Assembly (NCBI RefSeq): GCF_013426735.1
Contig: NZ_AP023272.1
Location: 1,470,501 to 1,534,500, forward strand
DNA: 64,000 bases
Direction: 5' to 3'
From: Agrobacterium vitis
GTDB taxonomy: Bacteria; Pseudomonadota; Alphaproteobacteria; Rhizobiales; Rhizobiaceae
In this document: positions 1 through 8,495 of the stretch, one piece after another
Numbering within the stretch: the first letter of the stretch is position 1
Layout of the letters: each line of letters opens with the position of its first letter
Translations under genes and position numbers: made by a program
The notes under the pieces: model-generated
What the model saw: the letters and a program-made list of their open reading frames with translations, nothing else
Told to the model about the DNA's origin: nothing
The model's database searches: none

Positions 1-1
1 C

Positions 2-367
2 GCCCATCTGACCGCCATCAACCTTGGCTTGAAAACCATCCCCGTCGATCGCCGCCGGCATCGCGATCGGGAATCGCGGCTGCTTGCCATCGTTCATGGC
101 CTGATCGCAGCCGCCGAGATCTGCATGAAGGAACATGTCAGGCTGGCTCTGGCGCGAAAAATGATGGAGCGGAGGCTAGAGGGGCGCCGGACGTCTTCGA
201 AATTGCCGGAACTGGTCGAACTGGTGATGGCTAAGCCGTTGGTGTCTGCCGGGATGGTGGCGAAGATGCTCGAGGTGACCCAGCAGGCGGCGCGGTGGAT
301 CACTTTGGAACTCGGCCTCTGGGAGATGACGGGGAGTGGGAGGTTTCGGGCATGGGGAGTTGCTTAA
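2..367 (+). CDS. DUF1612/HTH protein, C-terminal part (gene enters from the left edge)
   Basis: The reading frame is already open at the window edge, so this is the 3' end of a longer gene. The ~120 visible residues match the C-terminal part of the rhizobial DUF1612 plus helix-turn-helix family (RHE_PE00001-like), recognised by NLGLKTIPVDRRRHRDRE, then KLPELVELVMAKPLVSAG, and a terminal GRFRAWG block. Residues from LVSAGMVAKMLEVTQQAA onward look like a winged or helix-turn-helix segment. Family members are common on rhizobial plasmids and islands, but no molecular role is established, so none is assigned. The TTG at 29 is not a credible start because homology continues upstream of it. It lies 59 bp ahead of the DUF4365 gene and marks the accessory character of this end of the window. 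Confidence 0.8.
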   Translation, partial: AHLTAINLGLKTIPVDRRRHRDRESRLLAIVHGLIAAAEICMKEHVRLALARKMMERRLEGRRTSSKLPELVELVMAKPLVSAGMVAKMLEVTQQAARWITLELGLWEMTGSGRFRAWGVA

Positions 368-426
368 AAGTAAGGATGCAACGGGACGTCGTAGTAACTC
401 ACCCAGAACCATTGAGAGAAAAGAAG

Positions 427-1437
427 ATGGAACTACCTAAGGCCGGAAATACATATATGCAGGAGCGGCGCGGAATCGCAGCGGTCCAGTCCTATGCCGC
501 CAGGGCCGGCCAGATTTGGCGTGAAACCGGGACAGGCGACGTCGGTATCGACGGGCAGATCGAGTTCGTCTCGCCGGAGGGACTGGTAAATGGAAGGACC
601 GTCGCGGTCCAGGTAAAGGCCGGGCCCTCTTTCTTCAAGCATAGAAGTGAGCTTGGCTGGAAGTTTTATCCGGAGGGCAAGCACAAAACCTACTGGGAAC
701 AGTTCCCTTTGCCCGTTGTTCTGGTCCTTCACGACACCGATGTCGGCGCTAGCTACTGGATAGACGTGCGGCAATTCTTGCGGGTTCCGCGGCGTGAAGA
801 ACGCGCCTTCATTGAGGTTCCGGAAAAGAACCTCCTTGAGAAAACCGACCCGACCTTACTTTTCGAGAGCACCGGTGTGTTCAACGAGCCCTTCATCCCT
901 GCGCTGGAAGACGTGCTCGACAAGCTCGTCACGACCACATCGGCAGAAGGCACATTCCCCCTCAGCTATTTCGATCTTTTCGTCCATGGACTGACGAAGA
1001 TCTGCCGGAGCATCTATTACGGCATGGACGTCGTCTGCAACGCTGTCGAATACAATCTCGAAGCGCAAGGATCCGAGTTCGGCATGGGAATGGGATCGAC
1101 GGAACACGAGTTCGCCTTCGGCTTCGTCAGATTCCTGCTGGCACAGAACCTCGCCGAGGTTGATTATTCTGATTGCCTCATCGACTGGGTGGACCGAGAA
1201 ATGCAGCCGCATTTCGTCGCGCCTCTCACCTCCCGGGGACGGGCCCTTGTCGCACTAATCCACCGGGAAGAGAAGCGGCTGATCGCGAATGGCTCGGTGG
1301 TGCACGGTGGCGAGCTTCGTGTCGCTCAGGAAGCATTTTTCAAAATCGAAATACGGTCCTGCTTCGCGAGATTTCCAAGGATACGGGAGTTTCAAATCGC
1401 ATCACGCCACGAGAAGACTGCCGACCGCGGTTCTTGA
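427..1437 (+). CDS. DUF4365 domain protein, PD-(D/E)XK nuclease-like
   Basis: This is a 336-aa protein. The start chosen is ATG 427, which follows a purine-rich GAGAGAAAAGAAG and begins where similarity begins; the open frame reaches back to 295 but overlaps the previous gene. Residues 12-125 form a DUF4365 domain: RRGIAAVQSYAARAG, then GDVGIDGQIEF (D38, D42, E46) and VAVQVKAG (Q62, K64), which fits the acidic plus (E/Q)xK pattern of PD-(D/E)XK nucleases. The remaining ~210 residues are mostly helical and unrecognised. DUF4365 proteins are often found in defence neighbourhoods. This one sits 224 bp upstream of a DNA cytosine methyltransferase in the same direction, so it could be the nuclease arm of a restriction-like system. 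That role is inferred from fold and position only. Confidence 0.75.
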   Translation: MELPKAGNTYMQERRGIAAVQSYAARAGQIWRETGTGDVGIDGQIEFVSPEGLVNGRTVAVQVKAGPSFFKHRSELGWKFYPEGKHKTYWEQFPLPVVLVLHDTDVGASYWIDVRQFLRVPRREERAFIEVPEKNLLEKTDPTLLFESTGVFNEPFIPALEDVLDKLVTTTSAEGTFPLSYFDLFVHGLTKICRSIYYGMDVVCNAVEYNLEAQGSEFGMGMGSTEHEFAFGFVRFLLAQNLAEVDYSDCLIDWVDREMQPHFVAPLTSRGRALVALIHREEKRLIANGSVVHGGELRVAQEAFFKIEIRSCFARFPRIREFQIASRHEKTADRGS

Positions 1438-1661
1438 GCAGAACCCCCGGACAAGGGCAGGGGGATCGCTTTGGCCTTGAAAATTACATTTGTCGATCAC
1501 CCAAGGCCGGTGCTGCTTTAATGCAACTTTGAGCATTCGCTGTTGTGTCGGAACCACATCTCCGATTGACGGGAGCGGTGCTCGCAAACTAGAACTGGAC
1601 ACGGGGGAATTCACAAGAATTCATTGTCGAAGCGGCCAGCGATAGAAACGTTTAGCGGGAA

Positions 1662-2729
1662 ATGATTGGAATAGATTTATTCGCTGGCGGGGGCGGCATG
1701 ACCATGGGCGCCAGGCTCTCGGGCATCGACGTCCGGGCGGCGGTGGAAAACCATCCTTCGGCCTGCCTGACATACGCGGCCAACCATCCCGGAGCGACAA
1801 TGCTCGGAACAGACATCGCGAAGGTGGCCACGATCGATGTCGGTCCCCGGGATCAGCCCGTGGTACTGTTCGGCGGCCCGCCGTGCCAGGGATTTTCGAC
1901 GTCGAACCAGCGGACCCGTCATGCCGACAATCCGAAGAACTGGCTCTTCCGGGAATTTCTGCGCATGGTCGAGACCCTCAAGCCTGAATGGGTGGTGTTC
2001 GAGAACGTCGCTGGCATACTCCAGACCGATGGCGGCCGTTTTGCCGAATCCTTCCGGGAGCAGCTCAAGGCGATGGGATACAGGATCGCGTTCGGCATCC
2101 TGAATGCAGCCGATTTCGGATGTCCGCAGCGACGCTCGCGCTACATCGTGATCGCCGCCCTGAATTCGGATCCCGAGCTTCCGACGCCTAGCCCCGATGT
2201 CGCGGTGCCCACCCTCTGGCAGGCGATCGGGGATCTTCCCCAGCTGGTCAACGGCGCCACCGTCGACGAGCTGGAGTACGGTGGCGCGCCGCTCTCGGAA
2301 TACGCTCGACGCATGCGGTGGGACCTTGCGAAGTGCACCGGCCATCTTGTCAGCAGGAACGCGGACTCGATCGTGGCGCGATATGCCCATATTCCGCAGG
2401 GCGGAAACTGGCGGGACGTTCCCGGCCTGATGCGGGACCCTGTCACCGATCGGCGCCGTTACCACTCAGGAATCTACAAGCGGTTGGTGCAGGACGCACC
2501 ATCCGTCGTCATTGGAAACTTTCGAAAGAACATGCTGATCCATCCCACTCAGGACCGAGGCCTCTCGGTCCGCGAAGCCGCTCGCCTCCAAAGCTTCCCG
2601 GATAGCTACGTCTTCCATGGATCGATAGGATTCCAACAGCAGCAGGTTGGCAATGCCGTGCCCCCAATCCTGGCGAAGGCCGTGTTCGACAAGGTGATGG
2701 AAATGTCCAGTCAAGCGGGAGGCCAATAA
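1662..2729 (+). CDS. DNA (cytosine-5-)-methyltransferase
   Basis: A 355-aa C5-cytosine methyltransferase that transfers a methyl group from S-adenosylmethionine to cytosine in a specific DNA site. The motifs appear in canonical order: motif I DLFAGGGGM (residues 5-13), motif IV GGPPCQGFS with catalytic Cys75, motif VI FENV (113-116), motif VIII CPQRRSR (154-160), motif IX SVREAARLQSFPD, and motif X QVGNAVPP (328-335). The target-recognition region of roughly 170-290 is not assignable to a sequence. ATG 1662 is immediately upstream of motif I, as is usual, with only a weak ribosome site (AGCGGGA). The stop is one base before the HD gene's GTG, so it heads a tight operon. It could act as a protective methylase for the DUF4365 protein or as a component of a larger conflict system. 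Confidence 0.95.
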   Translation: MIGIDLFAGGGGMTMGARLSGIDVRAAVENHPSACLTYAANHPGATMLGTDIAKVATIDVGPRDQPVVLFGGPPCQGFSTSNQRTRHADNPKNWLFREFLRMVETLKPEWVVFENVAGILQTDGGRFAESFREQLKAMGYRIAFGILNAADFGCPQRRSRYIVIAALNSDPELPTPSPDVAVPTLWQAIGDLPQLVNGATVDELEYGGAPLSEYARRMRWDLAKCTGHLVSRNADSIVARYAHIPQGGNWRDVPGLMRDPVTDRRRYHSGIYKRLVQDAPSVVIGNFRKNMLIHPTQDRGLSVREAARLQSFPDSYVFHGSIGFQQQQVGNAVPPILAKAVFDKVMEMSSQAGGQ

Positions 2730-2730
2730 C

Positions 2731-3801
2731 GTGCCCGAGCTGATTTCCGTAGATTCTGCTTTGGAACAATGGTTCAAGAAATCCTTGAAACGCGGCGCCA
2801 AGCTCCCCCGCCGCGGGGGCAAGTACTTCGAGCACTACACTTCCATCAAGCAGCGTCTAGCCGACAAGTACTACTCCGTCACCGGTGCCGCCCTGGCGCA
2901 GGAAGGCGATCGATATACGAGGCACGACATCGGGCATGTGGACGATGTCATCGAGACCGCGGGGCTGATGCTCGGCTTGGACTCCGACAGCTCAACGCCA
3001 GCCACCAAAAATCTGCAGGCCTACGAGGGCTTCGTCCTGCTTGTGGCCATCCTGCTGCACGATGCTGGAAACGCGATGCGCCGCCAGGGCCACGAGAGGA
3101 AGGCTGCCGAAATCTTGCGCGAGGTGGGCGAGGCAGTGGGATTGAGTGACATCGAACGCAGGATAATTTCTTCCATCGCACAGGCGCATGGCGGGGAAAT
3201 GGAGGACGGCAGTAAGGACACGATCACAGGCCTCATGAGCGAGCCGATCCCAAACATCCAAGGCATCGAGGTTCATGCCTGGCGCCTTGCCGCCTTGCTC
3301 CGTTTTGCGGACGAACTGAGTGAAAATCACACCCGCGCCGACGAGGTCGCGATCGGGAACGCAGCGACGCCGCCTCTGTCGCTCCTAGCGAACTTGTATT
3401 GTCTCGTTATCAACAGAAGAGTCGATTTCAAAGGCAAGTCGGTGCATCTTTCGTTTACGATCGACAAACAGCTTCTTCCTCGCACGTTCAGCATCCCCGA
3501 TGGAAATGGCGGAACGCGGGAGATTATGTTTATCGACTACATCGCCGAGCGATTGGAAAAATGCGAACGCGAGCGGCGCTATTGCAACCGCTTCCTGGCA
3601 GGGTTTGCAAGCTACGACCGTATCCGCGCAAAGCTGGTTATCATGGATGGCGATCGCGAGATCGACACTGTCGCGGTCGATCTCGAAGAGGTAGGCTATC
3701 CAGGGCTGTTGAAGAAGGTCAAGGATCTCCAGCCCAGATTTGATGCTTTCAAACTGCGCGATGAGCATTGCTTGACACCGCACCAGGAGCCAATCTCGTG
3801 A
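2731..3801 (+). CDS. HD-domain metal-dependent phosphohydrolase-like protein
   Basis: A 356-aa protein starting at GTG 2731, with a clear GGAGG eight bases upstream and one base after the methyltransferase stop. An HD superfamily domain occupies roughly residues 35-200. The visible metal-ligand pattern is TRHDIGHVDD (H65/H69), LLHDAGN (H110-D111), GHERKA (H121), QAHGG (H153) and RFADELSE (D194). Such domains are usually metal-dependent phosphohydrolases acting on nucleotides or cyclic nucleotides. The C-terminal ~150 residues, up to TPHQEPIS, are unrecognised and may be an interaction module. Its stop overlaps the next gene by four bases (GTGA), implying translational coupling with the P-loop ATPase. 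The substrate cannot be read from sequence. Nucleotide depletion or signal turnover would fit a defence role, but this is inference. Confidence 0.8.
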   Translation: MPELISVDSALEQWFKKSLKRGAKLPRRGGKYFEHYTSIKQRLADKYYSVTGAALAQEGDRYTRHDIGHVDDVIETAGLMLGLDSDSSTPATKNLQAYEGFVLLVAILLHDAGNAMRRQGHERKAAEILREVGEAVGLSDIERRIISSIAQAHGGEMEDGSKDTITGLMSEPIPNIQGIEVHAWRLAALLRFADELSENHTRADEVAIGNAATPPLSLLANLYCLVINRRVDFKGKSVHLSFTIDKQLLPRTFSIPDGNGGTREIMFIDYIAERLEKCERERRYCNRFLAGFASYDRIRAKLVIMDGDREIDTVAVDLEEVGYPGLLKKVKDLQPRFDAFKLRDEHCLTPHQEPIS

Positions 3802-5639
3802 GCACAAACCCGTTCGGCGTGCAGAATCCGGAGCATGTGGATGCCGCATATATCGCTCGAAACTTCGTCGAGGTTCAGACCGACTTTCCTCGTCTTAAAG
3901 AGCACGGAAACACGTTTATCCATGGCGCGCGCGGGACCGGGAAGAGCATGCTGCTCCGCAGCCTTGAACCGCGGGTCATGATTCTTCAGGAGAAGGCCGA
4001 TAAACTGAAAGATCTTCCCTTCGTTGCGGTTCACGTTCCTCTGCGAACCGCCGACTTCGGCGCTCCCGAGTTCAACCGATACAAGGGATATGCCGTCCAC
4101 GCGATCGGCGAGCACCTTCTTGCCATGCACGTCGTACTGAGGGTGACACAGCTTCTCGACAGCTTCCACAATGAGATTTCACAAGCCTCAGCAGAGCGTT
4201 TTCGCGAAAGGTTCGAGGAGCTCTTTAGTGTAGCCGGAGGTTCTGTGGCCGAGGACGCGTCGTCGGAGCCGTTGCAAGGGGAAACTCCCTTCCAGCGCGT
4301 CGCGAACACATGCGAGAAGAACATCTTTGAGGTGCGCCAATTCCTCGTGAGGCAGTGGTTTCGTAATTCGGAGCCGGACTATGTCGGCGCTTTGGCAGGA
4401 TTTCTAGATTTTCTTGTTCCTCTCTCACGCGAGGTCAAGCGCCTCGACGGGGTTCCAAGCGTTCCACTGTTCGTGATGTTGGACGACGCCGACAATCTCC
4501 CGATTCCGTTGCAGCGGGTGCTGAATTCCTGGGTGTCGACCAGAAGCACTGGCGACATATGCCTCAAGGTCACCACGCAGCTTGCCTACGCAACGATGCG
4601 CACGCTCGATAACCGCATTATTGAAAGCCCGCACGACTATGCGGAAGTGAACTTGACCGCGGTCTACACGGCGTCCTCAGACATATACAGCCGCCGCCTC
4701 CACGAGATAGTGACCAAGCGTCTTCAGAATTCGGGCATCCTTTCGACCGTCGACCAATTCTTCCCGCTGGACAAGGCGCAGGACGAGCGGCTGAGGGTCA
4801 TCGCAGCCGAGATCACTGCGGAGCATATTGAGATGAATTTGTCGTCCGAGGTTCCGGTCGGCTCGGCTCGTAGTCGCGACGAGGTGAGGCGCTACACGGT
4901 GCCCCAATTCATGCGGGAAATTGCGGGATCTTCGAAATCGGCCCACACATATAGCTATGCAGGGTTCCGTTCTCTGGTCGACCTGTCGTCCGGCGTCGTA
5001 CGCTGGTTTCTAGAACCGGCGAGCCGAATGTACGATAGGATGATAAGCGAGGGACTGGGGGACGGAACAGTCACCGAGATTCCAGTCAGCGTCCAGGACG
5101 CTGTCATCAAGGACTGGTCTGCTGAGTTCCTTGAGCCGCTGACTCGCCAAACGACGGAAATCTCCGATGCTCTGACTGATCTGAGCGAAGGAATCGAGAG
5201 TCTTCATGCCGACGGTCATGAAACCATACTCTACGAACAGCTTGGGAACCTGATAGAAGGACTGGGAAGATTGTTCCGAGGCAAGCTTCTCGATCAGAAT
5301 GCGAGCGAGCAGCGGGTGTTCTCGGTCGTGCTGAGAGACCGGCCGAAGCCAGAGCTGGAGCGCGTCCTGAATCTTGGCGTCAGGCTGGGCTATCTGCAGA
5401 GATCCGACTATGCCGCAAAGGAGGCGCTGGGGGGAAGGCGACCGCGATATATTCTGGCGAGACGTCTTGGGCCGCACTACAAGCTCGACATTTCAGGATA
5501 TGCCGCTCATCTGTCGATCATGTCGAAGGATCTGGAGCTGGCCATGCGAAGCCCGGGAGACTTTGTGAAGACCCGTCTGAAGCAGGACGGATCGGCTGAC
5601 AGCCAGTTTTCGTTGGACCTTGATGGAGCCAGGTTTTGA
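3798..5639 (+). CDS. ORC/CDC6-like P-loop ATPase
   Basis: A 613-aa protein. The start is taken as GTG 3798, which overlaps the HD gene stop in a GTGA junction; a TTG or ATG-like start at 3768 would need 34 bases of overlap. The N-terminus resembles annotated ORC-CDC6-family conflict ATPases: STNPFG, then a helical lead, then Walker A GARGTGKS (residues 43-50). A Walker-B-like strand PLFVMLDDADN (about 223-232) follows, then a sensor-1-like strand ending KVTTQ (about 257-261). The C-terminal third contains helices and a likely winged-helix segment around LNLGVRLGYLQRSDYA. No transmembrane segment is seen. It overlaps the next gene by four bases (TTGA). It is probably the regulatory or sensing motor of the operon; what it senses is unknown. 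Confidence 0.75.
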   Translation: MSTNPFGVQNPEHVDAAYIARNFVEVQTDFPRLKEHGNTFIHGARGTGKSMLLRSLEPRVMILQEKADKLKDLPFVAVHVPLRTADFGAPEFNRYKGYAVHAIGEHLLAMHVVLRVTQLLDSFHNEISQASAERFRERFEELFSVAGGSVAEDASSEPLQGETPFQRVANTCEKNIFEVRQFLVRQWFRNSEPDYVGALAGFLDFLVPLSREVKRLDGVPSVPLFVMLDDADNLPIPLQRVLNSWVSTRSTGDICLKVTTQLAYATMRTLDNRIIESPHDYAEVNLTAVYTASSDIYSRRLHEIVTKRLQNSGILSTVDQFFPLDKAQDERLRVIAAEITAEHIEMNLSSEVPVGSARSRDEVRRYTVPQFMREIAGSSKSAHTYSYAGFRSLVDLSSGVVRWFLEPASRMYDRMISEGLGDGTVTEIPVSVQDAVIKDWSAEFLEPLTRQTTEISDALTDLSEGIESLHADGHETILYEQLGNLIEGLGRLFRGKLLDQNASEQRVFSVVLRDRPKPELERVLNLGVRLGYLQRSDYAAKEALGGRRPRYILARRLGPHYKLDISGYAAHLSIMSKDLELAMRSPGDFVKTRLKQDGSADSQFSLDLDGARF

Positions 5640-6580
5640 GCATTCCGCTGACTGATCTTCCCGCGCGGCTTTGGACTAAATCCAGGCCGATTGTCGCACG
5701 AATGAGTTTTGAAGAACGGTCGGCTGTCGTAGCGCGCACCGCCCCGCCCGGTATGCTCCGCAAGGGCATTCTCTTCGCGTCTGAAGGCCGGAGCGATCTC
5801 GCAGAGGCGAGGTTGAGCGAGGTTAGGAGGCTGCATCCCAACCTCCGCGTCGTCGAGATTCGAACGAGCGACCCGCTCGGGACCGCTGAGGGGATCCACA
5901 AAGCGCTGAGCTCGATTAGCTTAGTGGATTCCGTGATCGACGTGACCGCGTTTCGCCGCGAGGAGCTTCTAATGCTCCTCGAAGCTCTCCGGGGCATCGA
6001 CAGCTCGAAACGCCGGAACTGCGAACTGGTTTACGTGAGCGCGGGCGAGATGGCGGATCCGTTGTCAGGAAAGGTAACGCAGTGCCGATCGGTCGTCGGC
6101 TACGCTGGCGCCATGTGGCCATCACGTCCGACCCGGCTCGTGGTGCTTATGGGTTTCGAGATTCCGCGCGCACGCGCGATCATCGAGGCATTCGAGCCCA
6201 AATATTTGGTGCTGGGGCGAGGTAGGCGGTCGGAATCAATCAGTCATTCCCTTTCGGATAAGAACGACAGGTTCTTTAAGGAACTTGCCTCCAACTACGC
6301 CAACGTAGAGTCGACCTTTGAGTTCTCAGCCCGAGATCCGCTGGCCGTGGTGAAGGAGTTGGAGCGCTCGATCTCACAATCCGAGAAATCGAATGTCGTT
6401 CTCGCGCCTTTGCACACTAAACTGTCAACGATTGGAGTAGGCCTCTACGCCCAGGGTCACCGCGACGTCCAGGTGTGCTATGCTCAGGTAGGTGCATACA
6501 ACGAAGAAACCTATTCGACCGTAGGAAGCTCCGCATATGTGCTATCGCTAACGCAGCTGTTCTCGCAGCGGGCCCCGTGA
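5636..6580 (+). CDS. Unrecognised Rossmann-like protein, last gene of the methyltransferase-HD-ATPase operon
   Basis: A 314-aa soluble protein that I do not recognise. The start is TTG 5636 inside a TTGA overlap with the ATPase stop, typical of translational coupling. Visible features are a strand-turn KGILFASEGRSDL (residues 43-55), a second strand VVEIRTSDPLGTAEG, and a strand-helix unit VIDVTAFRREELLMLLEAL (100-118). Later strands are LVVLMGFE (168-175) and NVVLAPLHTKLSTIGVG (253-269), then YAQVGAYNEETYS. The alternating hydrophobic strands and helices suggest one or two Rossmann-type folds. The IDVTAF element recalls the IDxTGG strand of CARF-like ligand sensors, but this resemblance is by eye only. 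It could be a sensor, a nucleotide-binding effector or a scaffold. Its stop is 8 bp from the convergent thyX stop. Confidence 0.6.
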   Translation: MSIPLTDLPARLWTKSRPIVARMSFEERSAVVARTAPPGMLRKGILFASEGRSDLAEARLSEVRRLHPNLRVVEIRTSDPLGTAEGIHKALSSISLVDSVIDVTAFRREELLMLLEALRGIDSSKRRNCELVYVSAGEMADPLSGKVTQCRSVVGYAGAMWPSRPTRLVVLMGFEIPRARAIIEAFEPKYLVLGRGRRSESISHSLSDKNDRFFKELASNYANVESTFEFSARDPLAVVKELERSISQSEKSNVVLAPLHTKLSTIGVGLYAQGHRDVQVCYAQVGAYNEETYSTVGSSAYVLSLTQLFSQRAP

Positions 6581-6588
6581 TTGAAACC

Positions 6589-7539
6589 TCACAGTACCTT
6601 CAGCGAAGGTAGATTAAGGGCCCCACTTAGTTCCTGCCACTCCCGTGCACTCAGCCCGCTGTTCTCCTGATTGACCGTGTCTCCGGCTATCATCCGGCGG
6701 ACCGCCTTCACGGCCGTGCCCGATAATTGAACTGCTTCCATCCGGTATTCCTTGAATGCGGAATGGGCGATCGGAACCCAGGCCTGCATGATTTCCAGCA
6801 TGATGTCTGCATAAGCGCGTATTTCATACTGCGCGTGCGCATCGGCCCTCAGACGCAGGAAGTTCATAAGGTTGTGAAGATCGGTCTTCCAGTACCATTG
6901 GGTATAGAAGTTAAGCGAAAGATTCATGCGGGCAAGTTCGCGGGCAAGCCCGGAGTGGTCTTCGCGGTGGTCAGGGTTGCTAGGGTCGTTCAGCATCGTT
7001 GAGTAGTCGTCGTACGCCTGCTTTGCGTCGCGGCGCAGCAGCGACAGAACTTCCGCCGCCTCATCTCCCTCCAGAACGGCCCCACGCCCCTGGCGGTTGG
7101 ACGTCGATTGCGCGGCAAGGTGTTCAGGCTGGGGGATGTAGAACTCGTTATCGAGTACTGAATACCGGGCCGAATATTCATTCACACTTGCCGTGCGGTG
7201 GCGGATCCATTGCCTCGCGACGAAAATCGGCAGCTTTACATGGAATTTAATCTCGGCCATCTCAAAAGGAGTCGTGTGGTGATGGCGGAGAAGGTACCGG
7301 ATGAGCCCGCTGTCTTCCTGTGTCCGTTTCGTGCCTCGGCCGTAGGATACTCGCGCGGCCTGGACGATCGCGCTGTCGTCGCCCATGTAATCGACCACCC
7401 TGACGATGCCGTGGTCCAAAACTGGGAACGACTTGTGTAGGATATCTTCAAGGCCGGGCGACACCGGTCGCAGGGTACTCGACGGCGCTGACCTGATGGA
7501 TTCGATTTCGGCGGCTTGCTCGGTCGTTAATCCAGTCAA
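6589..7539 (-). CDS. thyX: FAD-dependent thymidylate synthase ThyX
   Basis: A 316-aa flavin-dependent thymidylate synthase, which makes dTMP from dUMP using methylene-tetrahydrofolate and reduced FAD. The ThyX signature RHRX7S is present as [11 protein letters not shown] (residues 113-123), and [17 protein letters not shown] and [10 protein letters not shown] are further family blocks. The length matches rhizobial ThyX of about 300-315 aa. The start is TTG 7539, supported by a strong GGAGG eight bases upstream. It converges on the unknown operon gene with only 8 bp between stops, unusual for a housekeeping gene next to an island. Rhizobiaceae use ThyX as the chromosomal enzyme, so this may be either the sole copy or an island-borne second one. 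The window cannot decide. Confidence 0.95.
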   Translation of the reverse strand: MTGLTTEQAAEIESIRSAPSSTLRPVSPGLEDILHKSFPVLDHGIVRVVDYMGDDSAIVQAARVSYGRGTKRTQEDSGLIRYLLRHHHTTPFEMAEIKFHVKLPIFVARQWIRHRTASVNEYSARYSVLDNEFYIPQPEHLAAQSTSNRQGRGAVLEGDEAAEVLSLLRRDAKQAYDDYSTMLNDPSNPDHREDHSGLARELARMNLSLNFYTQWYWKTDLHNLMNFLRLRADAHAQYEIRAYADIMLEIMQAWVPIAHSAFKEYRMEAVQLSGTAVKAVRRMIAGDTVNQENSGLSAREWQELSGALNLPSLKVL

Positions 7540-7839
7540 CGGTGTAACCTCCAGAGTTCGTACGTCAGATTCCTCCGGTATAGATCGGGACTGTTAAAAC
7601 ATCTATGGACTTGGCGCGAACGAGCGCAATAAAAGCTCGAATGATTGCAGCGTTTGACGCTGGTCCCGTGTTAACGGGGTCGGTGCAACAGTTGCCCCGT
7701 CCGCGGCAGCCTCTGCATCTCTCGCTGATGCCAGCGGCGCAGCACGAGACATAAACCTCAGATTCAGTCTAGCGTCTTCTTTATCGGAGATCTAGCAAGT
7801 GTCGAGCGGAAGCTGACGTTCATCATTCCGTCGACGTCA
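7540..7839. other. Intergenic region upstream of thyX
   Basis: About 300 bases between the TTG start of thyX and the 3' end of the DUF3800 gene. The thyX ribosome site GGAGG lies next to the start. I see no ORF, tRNA or clear hairpin here. It presumably holds the thyX promoter, which I could not place. Confidence 0.5.
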
Positions 7840-8458
7840 TCAGCGCTTCGGCTTCGGACCAATGCGCTCCCGCTCATGCCGCAGAAGATGAGCATGGACG
7901 ATCAACTCGGACATGCGCCGGCATAGCTGGAAGTCATCCGTCTTGGATTTGATCCTGGCTTTTAGGACAGCCAACTCTTTTGACTTGGGCTTCCGCTGCG
8001 CCACCCAGAGTAGCATGTCTGTCGCCTGAAGTCCGGCATTGTCTTTTGATGACAGCATTTCGAATTTCGCGAGATCATACTCCGCAATTTTTGCCTCAGG
8101 GAAACGGCTATCATCGAAGTCTTGGAAAATAATGCGGCCAAAATGCTGGTAGCTTTCCGCCAAGGCTTTTCGAAATTCATCCTGTTGGTCGTGAATTAAC
8201 CTTTCTGGCAGGCTCTCTTCCTTCTGAGCGAAATCGTGAATCGCTTGGAACAATTGGGTAAAGGCAACCACGTTCGGCGAACTCGCCTGATAGCCCTTTT
8301 TCTTTGATGTATCGCTGAGCGTGAATGCCCTGGGATTTTCCCGAGTGAAGTCGAATGCCGCCGCGATCACTTCACGGATCTGGGGCGCGCAATCCACTCT
8401 TTTGAGGGCTCTATCGACCTCTTCAAGTGCTGCAACTACCCCCTCGATATCGTCAACC

Positions 8459-8488
8459 TGGACTTGCCCGAAAAAAGTGGAGAGCGAA
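8459..8488 (+). repeat. IS3 terminal inverted repeat, orfB-side end
   Basis: Thirty bases starting TGGACTTGCCCGAAAAAAG. It matches the complement of 9699-9728 at 28 of 30 positions; the differences are two A-to-G changes at positions 13 and 16. The flanking ACC (8456-8458) is one copy of the target duplication. Confidence 0.92.
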
Positions 8489-8495
8489 GGCTTCT

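Noticed and set aside
1437-1662. Small gene between the DUF4365 and methyltransferase genes
   Set aside because: The frames there are short, lack ribosome sites and have no similarity.
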